Assembly: GCA_052168315.1 (NCBI GenBank)
Contig: JBQLZO010000046.1
Coordinates: 117,028 to 181,027, forward strand
From: JBQLZO01 sp052168315
GTDB lineage: Bacteria; Planctomycetota; Phycisphaerae; Phycisphaerales; UBA1924
DNA: 64,000 bases
Reading direction: 5' to 3'
The translations under genes were made by a program, and so were the position numbers. Below the pieces are notes generated by a model, which worked only from the letters and a program-made list of their open reading frames with translations, did no database searches and had not been told where the DNA came from. Positions within the stretch are counted from its first letter, which is position 1. The number at the start of each line of letters is the position of its first letter. This document shows, one piece after another, positions 42,218 to 50,478 of the stretch.

Positions 42218-43612
42218 GTGAACGCACGCGGATCGCGCCTCAACACCGGCGGAAGGGGCCTGGCAGGCGGCATGGCGCTCGTCTACGCCCTGCTCATGAC
42301 CGCACTGCTCGTCTGGGTCTCCATCGTCATGATGGGCGCTGCGCCACCCAACACCAACGCCCAAGCCAACACCAACACCAACGCCCAGGCCCAGGCCCAG
42401 CGCACCCGACGCCCCACACCCACCCCGCCCCCCGTCCTGACCAGGTCCGAGTCCGACTTCCGCGAGTGGACCATCCGCTTCGCCGCCGACATCTCACCCA
42501 TCAATCCCAACCGTGGATTCACCAGCGACGGGCGGCGCGTCGCCACCGAAACTCCCGTGATCGCGCTCTCAGACTCCGCCTTCGTCTTCCCCATCATCGG
42601 CGACACCGCGTGGACCACCGCACGCACGCCCCTCTTCCGAGGCGGGATCTTCCCCCGCGGCGGCAACAACCAACTCCAATACAGGGTCATCCCGAATTTC
42701 CAGGGGCCCTCGAGCATCGGCGTCTGGCAGATGCGCAACATCCAGACACGCCAGATCACCTTCGCCGCCGACATCCCCATGAGGTCCTACAGGCTCGACA
42801 TCGACGAGGCCCGCGCCATCTCCCAATACCCGTGGCCACAAAACCCCTACGAGCCGGCGATCGCCGTCAACCTCCAGCCCCAGCTCTATGTGCAGAGCGA
42901 CCACCCCGCCATCATCGCCCTCGTCAACCGCTGGCTCGGCGGCCGCTCGCCGCGCGACGCCCCCCCATACCGGCTCGCAAAGTTCCTCGCCGGCCAGGTC
43001 GTCGAGCATGTCCAGCCCAACGGCGCCGGACTCGCATTCGGATTCACCGACCCGGGCAACACCGGCGTCGGCGTCGGAACCGCCGGCGGCTTCGAGTGTT
43101 TCGGTGCCGTCTTCGCCGCCGTCTACGGCCGGGGATCGCCGCACGACCTCGCCAACCTCCTCTGCGCCGTCTACCGCGCCGCGGGGCTCCCCGCCCGAAT
43201 CACCATCGTCGCCGACGCCGAACGCATCAACGAGCCATCCGCCCAGTTGTCCGCCGTCCGCGCGTTCGTCGAGTTCTACCTCTGGAACGAAGCCGCCGGC
43301 GTCGGCGAATGGATCCCGGTGGACATCCAGCGCCAACGCGAGTTCTCCAGCAGGCCGCCCCCCCTCGATCGCCAGTGGGAACACTTCGGCATCGTGCGCA
43401 ACGGCGCGATGCTCGCCCCCATCGCGCACCACTGGCACCCCCCCGCGGGAGTGCTCAACGCCGGCCCGCCAGCACTCTGGGGCTGGGTCACCGCACCAGC
43501 CATCCCGCTGGCAACCCAGCACCTCCGCATCACCGCCATGAACACCCCCCGAGCCGGCGTCGACGGCCCGAACGACGGCTTCGTCGCCATCCAGGACCGC
43601 GAACGCCGGTAG
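42218..43612 (+). CDS. Exported transglutaminase-like protein
   Basis: A 464-aa protein from GTG 42218, with AGGAAGG six bases upstream; a longer frame from 42107 is open but unsupported. A signal-anchor segment (about 17-42) contains ALVYALLMTALLVWVSIVMM. A Gln/Asn/Thr-rich linker follows, then a beta-rich part. The C-terminal region resembles transglutaminase cores: DLANLLCAVYRAAGLPARIT, then RAFVEFYLWNEAAGVGEWIP and V-D. Where active enzymes have a Cys 17-19 residues before the GLPAR motif and a His in HAWVE, this one has Pro and Arg, so the usual catalytic pair seems missing. It may be a structural member. Confidence 0.8.
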   Translation: MNARGSRLNTGGRGLAGGMALVYALLMTALLVWVSIVMMGAAPPNTNAQANTNTNAQAQAQRTRRPTPTPPPVLTRSESDFREWTIRFAADISPINPNRGFTSDGRRVATETPVIALSDSAFVFPIIGDTAWTTARTPLFRGGIFPRGGNNQLQYRVIPNFQGPSSIGVWQMRNIQTRQITFAADIPMRSYRLDIDEARAISQYPWPQNPYEPAIAVNLQPQLYVQSDHPAIIALVNRWLGGRSPRDAPPYRLAKFLAGQVVEHVQPNGAGLAFGFTDPGNTGVGVGTAGGFECFGAVFAAVYGRGSPHDLANLLCAVYRAAGLPARITIVADAERINEPSAQLSAVRAFVEFYLWNEAAGVGEWIPVDIQRQREFSSRPPPLDRQWEHFGIVRNGAMLAPIAHHWHPPAGVLNAGPPALWGWVTAPAIPLATQHLRITAMNTPRAGVDGPNDGFVAIQDRERR

Positions 43613-43795
43613 CCGCCCAACCACGATCCCCGCCGCCCGACCGGCCCTCCGCGATGAGCATCACGGAGCACCGGCATCCCTGACAAGGGACCGGGACCGC
43701 CGCCCTCGCACCACCATCCGTGAAGCCGTCGCCCCGCCTTCCGGCAGACGCGACGAACATGCGCCGATCGCCAAGGCCATCAGCGCCGCCACCGC

Positions 43796-45724
43796 TCATC
43801 TGCAGCGGTTGCCGAACGCACCGAGCAACAGGCCGAGGTCGAAGCTGTCGGTCGTGCCATCGCCATCGACATCTCCCGCAGGCGAGGCGCCGAACGCGCC
43901 GAGCAGCAGCCCGAGATCATCCGAGTCCACCTGGCCATCGCGGTTCAGGTCGGTGAACCCGCAGGGGACCACGGGACGAAGGTCGTGAGCCGGGCCCTCA
44001 AGCACCAGCGAATTGCTGTACTGGCGGAGCTCGAACCCGACCACGGTGAAATCCTCATCGCCATTGGTGACCGGGAAGCTGTGCCAGTTCTGGAACGAGA
44101 CACGGAACTCGCCATCGGCGATCGGCTCAACATCGATCTCAAGGAATCCGTAGTGCTTGCCGCCCGAGAGCAGCTGGTTCCCATCCCAAAGCTCCGGCTC
44201 GGACTGGTCGGCCGTCCAGCGCGAGAACGGGTTGGGAACCCAGTCCTGCCCCTCCGGATTCAGCGGGTTGTTGCGCCAACCGATGATGTTCGCGGCCTCC
44301 TGACCAGGCGCATCCTCCACGCCGCGGAGCCCGTCGCCCGCCGCGCCGACATCCCACAGGAACACGCCGAGCCCGTCACCGTTCAAGTCGAAGTAGGACA
44401 TCTCGGAAACCTCCGAGTGCCCGCACAGCACGCCCGCCACGCCGTACTGCTCCATGAGCGGCGCGTAGATCCGCATCGCCTCGCCCGACTGGTTCGAGGT
44501 CACCGAAGAGCCGTGCACGCCGCGCGAGAACGGCGTGTGGTGCCACTGCACGAAGATCACCTGCCCCGCATCACGCGCATCGGCCAGCTGCTCCACGGCC
44601 CAGTTCCACTGCTCGGTCCCGATGTTGAAGTCCGGCAGATCGCCGAACGGATACCCGGTGAGCCACGCGCGGTTGGTGTCGAGGTTCTGCGGGAAGTCCA
44701 CGGAAACGCCCTGCCCAACGGGCGGCGCGACATCGTCGTTGGGCGGCAGTGCGCCAACCGAGCACAGGGTGATGATGGTGATGGGCCCATAGTCCGTGCG
44801 GAAGTAGAGGTCCTGGTAGTCCGCGTTGCCGTTGGAGGGGAAGTCGAAGTAGGCCGACCACTGGTCGCGGGCATACTTGACATTCGGGTTCGCGCCGCCG
44901 GCGGTGCCGTTGAAGATGCAGTTGTTCCCGATGGCCGCGATGAGAGGCACATTGGTCAGCAGCGTGTCGTACTCGCCCGCGTTGTGCCGCCAGAACTCGT
45001 CCCAGCGCCGCTGCTGCTCGTTGGAAGTGCCCTGGATCAGATCGCCGGGCATCACCACCAGCTCCGGCCCCCGCGCGATGATGTTCTTGATGTTCTCCTG
45101 GTACCCCACCGTCTCCGTCACCAGGTACTGCGTCCGCCCCGGGCCCGTGCCCTCAGGACGCCCCGTCGAACCCGGCGCCTGAGGCGTCGTCGCCGACCAC
45201 TCGCGGAAGGTCGTGCGCCCGATCACCAGCGTCTCGCTGTCGGCCAGCGCGACGAATCGGATCGAGCGGTCGGTGTCCGACGGCGGCGCGGTGCGGAACA
45301 CGCCCGCGTGCGCGGTCTCGCCCTGCTGAACGGTGTAGGTGTACTGCGCATCGCCCTGGAGCCCGCCGAGGACGATCGAGTGCTTCCAGTTCCGCGCCGC
45401 GTTCCCCTGGCCGTCCAGGATCGCCGTATCAAGGAACGGGAACGCCCCGCCCGCGTTCAGCTCCGCGGGCGCCTGGTAGTCAAGGACCGGCTGCAGCACA
45501 GGCGCCGATGCCAGCACGAGCGGCTCGGTCAGCCCCGGGCCCTCGATCGTCAGCGTGCCCGGGACCTCGTCGATCGTGAACCAGGTCAGCGTGATCCCCT
45601 CGCCCGTCGGGCTGAGCTGGTACGGCAGGACACGGAAATCACCCACGGTGCCGTGCGCGGAGACGCCAAGTCCGGCCGCGCCCAGAATGGCCGCGGCGAC
45701 AGCGGTGCGGAACTTCGTTCGCAT
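43796..45724 (-). CDS. Secreted metallophosphoesterase-like protein with dockerin tail
   Basis: A 642-aa protein from ATG 45724, with a good signal peptide (MRTKFRTAVAAAILGAAGLG, then V-S-A). Residues about 25-140 form a fibronectin-III-like domain as in purple acid phosphatases. The phosphoesterase core has VMPGDLIQG (about 230), IGNNCIFNG (about 270), QWHHTPFSRG (about 395) and LCGHSEVSE (about 435). The tail (about 590-642) has two dockerin-like calcium loops, DLNRDGQVDSDDLGLLLGAF and DVDGDGTTDSFDLGLLLGAF, the anchor type of Phycisphaerae. Several metal-ligand positions of the core are changed (GNN for GNH, GHSE for GHxH), so activity may differ from a standard phosphatase. Confidence 0.9.
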   Translation of the reverse strand: MRTKFRTAVAAAILGAAGLGVSAHGTVGDFRVLPYQLSPTGEGITLTWFTIDEVPGTLTIEGPGLTEPLVLASAPVLQPVLDYQAPAELNAGGAFPFLDTAILDGQGNAARNWKHSIVLGGLQGDAQYTYTVQQGETAHAGVFRTAPPSDTDRSIRFVALADSETLVIGRTTFREWSATTPQAPGSTGRPEGTGPGRTQYLVTETVGYQENIKNIIARGPELVVMPGDLIQGTSNEQQRRWDEFWRHNAGEYDTLLTNVPLIAAIGNNCIFNGTAGGANPNVKYARDQWSAYFDFPSNGNADYQDLYFRTDYGPITIITLCSVGALPPNDDVAPPVGQGVSVDFPQNLDTNRAWLTGYPFGDLPDFNIGTEQWNWAVEQLADARDAGQVIFVQWHHTPFSRGVHGSSVTSNQSGEAMRIYAPLMEQYGVAGVLCGHSEVSEMSYFDLNGDGLGVFLWDVGAAGDGLRGVEDAPGQEAANIIGWRNNPLNPEGQDWVPNPFSRWTADQSEPELWDGNQLLSGGKHYGFLEIDVEPIADGEFRVSFQNWHSFPVTNGDEDFTVVGFELRQYSNSLVLEGPAHDLRPVVPCGFTDLNRDGQVDSDDLGLLLGAFGASPAGDVDGDGTTDSFDLGLLLGAFGNRCR

Positions 45725-46234
45725 GGAAAACCTCACTTCGCTCCATCGATGCGATGCGACCACGCCGGGCCACGATGGTCCCGGAAGATCGTGCCGGGAA
45801 CGGTCTCAGGCGAATGCGTCGGCACGGTCAAGCAATGGACAATCCCGCGTGAATTCGGACCGTCGCCGATGCCCTCCGCCGGCCATCACGCGGGAAAACA
45901 CGGACCCCAGCGCGGGGCCGCACACACCGGCCGTCGGGGCCTCGCGGTCACCATGCGTCTCGCGTCAATGCCGCCGGCGAGTCTCCGGGCCACGCCCGGA
46001 CGGCGACCCCGGTGGCGACCCGGGCACCGGCGAATCGCCCCCCGGTCACCCATCCCGGCGCGATGAGCGCCACCGATTGGACCGGCGACGATCGGTCTAT
46101 GATCGGTCTTGCCGTGTTCCGGCGGGACGAGGCCGCAGCCCCCCGCCGGGGTCCGGTTCGCCCGCGCGGCTCACGCCGGTCGAACACCACGAAACCAATC
46201 GCGCCCGGAATCGCGCACTCGGAGCCACACGCGG
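45725..46234. other. Divergent promoter region
   Basis: About 510 bases between the phosphoesterase-like gene (leftward) and lepA (rightward). No gene is convincing. A TGAGG motif eight bases before the leftward ATG and a possible lepA promoter at 46077-46103 are the only signals I see. Confidence 0.5.
46077..46103 (+). promoter_or_regulatory. Possible sigma-70-type promoter for lepA
   Basis: TTGGAC and TATGAT are separated by 15 bases, about 130 bases upstream of the lepA start. The -10 matches TATAAT in five of six positions, but the spacing is short. Confidence 0.35.
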
Positions 46235-48040
46235 ATGCACATCCGGAACTTCTCCATTATCGCCCACATCGACCACGGCAAGTCCACGCTCTCGGACCGC
46301 CTGCTCCAGCAGACCAAGGCCGTCTCAGACCGCGAGGCGCGCGAGCAGCTCCTCGACTCCATGGACCTCGAACGCGAGCGCGGCATCACCATCAAGGCCT
46401 CCTCCGTCTGCGTCCGCCACGAGCACAACGGCGAGGAGTACATGCTCAACTTCATCGACACGCCCGGGCATGTCGATTTCTCCTACGAGGTCTCCCGGGC
46501 CCTCACCGCCTGCGAGGGCGCCGTCCTCGTCGTCGACTCCACCCAGGGCGTCGAGGCCCAGACCGTCGCAAACGCCTACCTCGCCATCAACAACAACCTC
46601 GAAATCATCATCGTCGTCAACAAGATCGACCTCCCCTCCGCGCAGCCCGAGGAAGTCGCGATGGAAGTCGAGCAGGTGTTCGGTTTCCCCGCCGAGGAAG
46701 CAATCTTCTGCTCCGCCAAGACCGGGCAGGGCCTGACACAACTCCTCGCCGCCATCTGCGAAAAGCTCCCACCGCCCAAGCCGCCCAAGACCACCAAAAC
46801 CCGCGCCCTCATCTTCGACAGCCACTACGACGACTACCGCGGCGTCGTCGTCTCCATCCGTATGTTCGACGGCCACCTCAAGCCCGGCGACAAGATCCGC
46901 ATGATGGGCACCGGCAGAACATTCACCATCACCGAACTCGGCAAGCTCACTCCCAAGCCCGTCAAGGTCACCAAGCTCGGCCCGGGCGAGACCGGATTCG
47001 TCATCGCCTCCATCAAGACCCTCAAGGATGTCCGCGTCGGCGACACCATCACCCTCGAGATCGACCCCGCCGCCGAGCCCCTGCCCGGCTACCAGGAACC
47101 GCGACAGATGGTCTTCTGCGACTTCTACCCAGCCACCGCCGCCGGCGATGGCAAGGGATCAGACTTCGAAGACCTCCGCGAGGCCATGGAAAAACTCGCG
47201 CTCAACGACGCCTCCTTCACCTACCACCCCGTGCACTCCGAGGCCCTGGGCTTCGGCTTCCGCTGCGGATTCCTCGGGCTCCTCCACATGGACATCATCC
47301 AGGAGAGGCTCGAACGCGAGGGCGGCGTCAGCGTCATCCAGACCGCGCCCACCGTCACCTACATGCTCAAGCAGCGCAACGGCGAGGAACTCGAGATCCA
47401 GAACCCCGCCGAGCTCCCCGACCCCTCCCTCTGGGCCGAGCTCCGCGAGCCCATCGTCCAGCTCGAGGTCATCGTCCCCACCGAATTCGTCGGCGAGGTC
47501 ATGTCCCTCTCGCTCAATCGCCGCGCCGTGTTCAAGTCGCAGATCGCCCTCAGCGAAACCCGCCAGATGCTCACCTTCGAAGTCCCGATGGCCGAGATCA
47601 TCTACGACTTCTTCGACAAGCTCAAGTCCATGACCCGCGGCTACGCCACCATGGACTACGAGGTCGTCGGATACCGCACCGACAAGCTCGTCAAGGTCGA
47701 TGTGCTCATCAACGGCGACCCCGTCGAAGCGCTCTCCCTCATCTGCCACCGCGACAACGCCGAGCAGCGCGGCCGCGCCCTGCTCGTCCGCCTCAAAAAG
47801 GAAATCGCACGCCACCAGTTCGAGATCCCCCTGCAGGCGGTCATCGGCGGCAAGGTCATCGCCCGCGAGACCATCAAGTCCATGGGCAAGAATGTCACCG
47901 CCAAGTGCTACGGCGGCGATGTCTCCAGAAAGCGCAAGCTCCTCGAAAAGCAAAAGGCCGGCAAGAAACGCATGAAGTCCATCGGCTCCGTCGAGATCCC
48001 CCAGGAAGCCTTCATGGCCGTCCTCGATCAGGGGGAATGA
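46235..48040 (+). CDS. lepA: Elongation factor 4 (LepA)
   Basis: A 601-aa GTPase from ATG 46235, with GGAG 11 bases upstream. G1 HIDHGKST (about 11-18), G2 RGITIK, G3 DTPGHVDF and G4 NKID are all intact. Domains II and III follow, then the LepA-specific C-terminal domain with SMTRGYATMDYEVVGYR and basic SRKRKLLEKQKAGKKRMKS that enters the ribosome A site. EF4 back-translocates or remodels stalled ribosomes and helps under ionic stress. In E. coli it is cotranscribed with lepB; here no signal peptidase gene is adjacent. The start is fixed by the conserved M-x-I-R-N-F-S-I-I-A-H beginning. Confidence 0.98.
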   Translation: MHIRNFSIIAHIDHGKSTLSDRLLQQTKAVSDREAREQLLDSMDLERERGITIKASSVCVRHEHNGEEYMLNFIDTPGHVDFSYEVSRALTACEGAVLVVDSTQGVEAQTVANAYLAINNNLEIIIVVNKIDLPSAQPEEVAMEVEQVFGFPAEEAIFCSAKTGQGLTQLLAAICEKLPPPKPPKTTKTRALIFDSHYDDYRGVVVSIRMFDGHLKPGDKIRMMGTGRTFTITELGKLTPKPVKVTKLGPGETGFVIASIKTLKDVRVGDTITLEIDPAAEPLPGYQEPRQMVFCDFYPATAAGDGKGSDFEDLREAMEKLALNDASFTYHPVHSEALGFGFRCGFLGLLHMDIIQERLEREGGVSVIQTAPTVTYMLKQRNGEELEIQNPAELPDPSLWAELREPIVQLEVIVPTEFVGEVMSLSLNRRAVFKSQIALSETRQMLTFEVPMAEIIYDFFDKLKSMTRGYATMDYEVVGYRTDKLVKVDVLINGDPVEALSLICHRDNAEQRGRALLVRLKKEIARHQFEIPLQAVIGGKVIARETIKSMGKNVTAKCYGGDVSRKRKLLEKQKAGKKRMKSIGSVEIPQEAFMAVLDQGE

Positions 48041-48531
48041 CCCCGCCCGCCGGCCTCCCCCCACCGCGTTCGGGAACCGTTGGCCCCCGCCACCCATCCC
48101 GCCGCACCCCCGATTCCATCTCGATTCGGGCGATCCGGGTGGCATCGCCCCGCCTCTGGTGTACCCTTTCGGACCCCGAACCCGGAGAATCTCGAAAGCC
48201 ACCCGGGCCCGCCGCCGAGAACCCCTCCAGCGGCCGGCAAAGCGGACGCGCCCCGCCGGGACCAGCGCACACGCGACCGATGCCGCAGGACCGGCGGATG
48301 GGGATCAGGCACCAAACGGGACCGCCGGGCCGGGCGGAAGAAACCAGCGTCAGGATCGGCCTAAGGTTTGTGTCCACAATGAAGACTGCCAGCGCGATCG
48401 AACGGACGGCCGAGCAAACGCCCGGCGAGAACGACGAGCCTTCAGGGAGTTCGTCGAGCGAGCCCCGACAACCCCGCGGGCGCGCGCGAACACCCAGCCA
48501 CGCGCCCATACAACGGCTCGACCGCCGCACC
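48041..48531. other. Gene-free stretch between lepA and ybeY
   Basis: About 490 bases. The ybeY frame is open through much of it, with an ATG at 48379, but the added residues are low-complexity and not conserved, so I leave it as noncoding. No terminator with a T-run and no clear promoter are visible. It must hold the ybeY operon promoter. Confidence 0.45.
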
Positions 48532-49065
48532 ATGCCCATCACCTTCGATGCCGACCCCGACGCCCCGGGCGCCGCCGGGCCATCAGCCCCGCGGCACCCC
48601 TCGCAGTGGCTCCGCACCCACATCCAGCGCGCCATCGAACAGGCCCTCTCCCGCCACAACCAGCCGCCGCTGAACGAGCACGATGCCATCCGCATCAGCA
48701 TCGTCGCCGATCGACGCATGGCCGAACTCCACCTGCGGCTCTGCGACCAGCCCGGCACCACCGATGTCATCACCATCGACATGAACCGAACCGCCAGCGA
48801 GGCCGCCGGCTCCGCCGTCCGCCCGCTCGATGTCGACCTCATCCTCTGCGCCGACGAGGCCGCACGCCAGGCCGCCCAGCGCGCCCACACGCCGGACCAC
48901 GAACTCCTGCTCTACGCACTCCACGCCATCCTGCACACCCTCGGGCACGACGACCACACCGACGACGGGTACGCGGCAATGCACGCGATGGAGGATGACA
49001 TCCTCACCGCCATCGGCGTCGGCCCCGTGTTCTCCGCTGGCGATGACCGGGAGGCCGCGTCATGA
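48532..49065 (+). CDS. ybeY: Endoribonuclease YbeY
   Basis: A 177-aa protein from ATG 48532, which gives the family's usual length; ATG 48379 would add 51 unconserved residues. The domain shows TTDVITIDM (the conserved TDVLSFPM strand), VDLILCADEA, and the zinc site HAILHTLGHDDH (about 131-142), in which the third His lies one residue further than in E. coli YbeY, as in several D-D-H variants. It processes 16S rRNA 3' ends and takes part in ribosome quality control. The stop overlaps the corC-like start as ATGA. The usual upstream partner phoH is missing here. Confidence 0.93.
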   Translation: MPITFDADPDAPGAAGPSAPRHPSQWLRTHIQRAIEQALSRHNQPPLNEHDAIRISIVADRRMAELHLRLCDQPGTTDVITIDMNRTASEAAGSAVRPLDVDLILCADEAARQAAQRAHTPDHELLLYALHAILHTLGHDDHTDDGYAAMHAMEDDILTAIGVGPVFSAGDDREAAS

Positions 49066-50474
49066 CCCCCGCGTGGATCTTCGCCATCATCGGCCTCCCC
49101 CTCGGCGGCCTCGCCGCGGCACTGGCCATCTCCCTCCGCAACCTCTCCACCCGCCGGCTCGAAGAATGCGCCGGCAAGAACGGCGGACTCGCGCCCTTCG
49201 AGCCCATCCTCCGCGCGCCCGTCGAGCACGGCCTGTCCATGGGCGCTGTCAGGGTCATCTGCTCCGTCACCACCGCCATCAGCATCGCGCTGCTCTTCAA
49301 CCCGCTCAGCCCCGCACCCACCGATGACGGCGCCACGGCCACGCTCGCATGGAACACCCCCATGCTCCTCCTCGGCGGACTCATCGCCGCCCTCCTTATC
49401 TACATCTTCCATGTCGCGATCCCCGTCGCCATCGCCGAGCACGCCGGCGAACCCCTCGTCTACCGCACCCGACCGCTCATCAGGGCCCTGCACATCGCCC
49501 TCACACCCCTCCGCGTCCTCGGCTTCATCGAGCCCGCCATCCGACGCCTCGCCGGCGCCGATGCGCGCACCGACGCCGAGGAACTCGAGGATGAGATCCT
49601 CTCTGTCGTCTCCGAAGGCGAACGCGGCGGCCATGTCAAAGAGGCCGAACGCGAGATGATCGAGGCCGTCGTCCAGTTCTGGTCCACCACCGTCGAAGAG
49701 ATCATGACCCCCCGCACCGAGATCGAAGGCTTCCAGCTCACCAACGACCTCGGATTCATCCGCGACTTCATCCGCAAGGCCGGACACTCACGCATCCCCG
49801 TCTACGAGGAATCGCTCGACAACATCGTCGGCGTGCTCTACGCCAAGGACCTCCTGAACTACCTCGGAACAGACACCAGCGATTTCGACCTCCGCTCCAT
49901 CCTCAGGCCCGGCACCTTCGTCCCCGAATCCAAGCTCATCTCCGAACTCCTCGTCGAACTCCAGACCCGCAAGGTCCACCTCGCGGTCGTGATCGACGAG
50001 TACGGCGGCACAACCGGCCTCGTCACCGTCGAAGATCTGCTCGAAGAGATCGTCGGCGAGATCCAGGATGAGCACGAGCCCGAGCACGAATCCCCGCCCG
50101 CCATCGCCGTCGATGTCCAGACCAGGTCCGCCGAGATCGAGGCCCGCGCCTACATCGAGGATGCCAACGACGAACTCGAATCCATCGGCATCGAACTCCC
50201 AGAGGCCGAGGACTACGACACCGTCGGCGGCTTCATCATCACCACGCTCGGACACATCCCCGTCGTCGGCGAGGTCTTCCGACAGAACGGCTGGGCCATC
50301 ACCATCCTCGAAGCCGAGCCCACCCGCGTCCAGAAGCTCCGCATCGAGATCGTGGAAGAAGACCCCGACGCCAACGCTGCGCAGCCCACCGAACAGGACC
50401 GCCGCAACGACGCCGAGCCCGACCCCTCTTCCGATCCGGATCACCCCGAGCCGATCACCAACGCGGAGCGCTGA
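49062..50474 (+). CDS. CorC/HlyC-type CBS-domain membrane protein
   Basis: A 470-aa protein coupled to ybeY by ATGA. Three to four transmembrane segments in the first 155 residues form a DUF21/CNNM-like domain. The CBS pair begins VEEIMTPRTEIEGFQLTNDL (about 205) and includes HSRIPVYEESLDNIVGVLYA, KDLLNYL and VVIDEYGGTTGLVTVEDLLE. The C-terminal CorC_HlyC domain (about 365-445) has DTVGGFIITTLGHIPVVGEV. These proteins export or regulate Mg2+/Co2+ and contribute to membrane stress tolerance. An acidic tail ends it. The ybeY-corC order is conserved in many bacteria. Confidence 0.94.
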   Translation: MTPAWIFAIIGLPLGGLAAALAISLRNLSTRRLEECAGKNGGLAPFEPILRAPVEHGLSMGAVRVICSVTTAISIALLFNPLSPAPTDDGATATLAWNTPMLLLGGLIAALLIYIFHVAIPVAIAEHAGEPLVYRTRPLIRALHIALTPLRVLGFIEPAIRRLAGADARTDAEELEDEILSVVSEGERGGHVKEAEREMIEAVVQFWSTTVEEIMTPRTEIEGFQLTNDLGFIRDFIRKAGHSRIPVYEESLDNIVGVLYAKDLLNYLGTDTSDFDLRSILRPGTFVPESKLISELLVELQTRKVHLAVVIDEYGGTTGLVTVEDLLEEIVGEIQDEHEPEHESPPAIAVDVQTRSAEIEARAYIEDANDELESIGIELPEAEDYDTVGGFIITTLGHIPVVGEVFRQNGWAITILEAEPTRVQKLRIEIVEEDPDANAAQPTEQDRRNDAEPDPSSDPDHPEPITNAER

Positions 50475-50478
50475 CCGC

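Noticed and set aside
46012..49065. A 1017-aa plus-strand gene over lepA
   Set aside because: It is an open shadow frame of lepA that runs into the real ybeY frame; only the ybeY part has family motifs.
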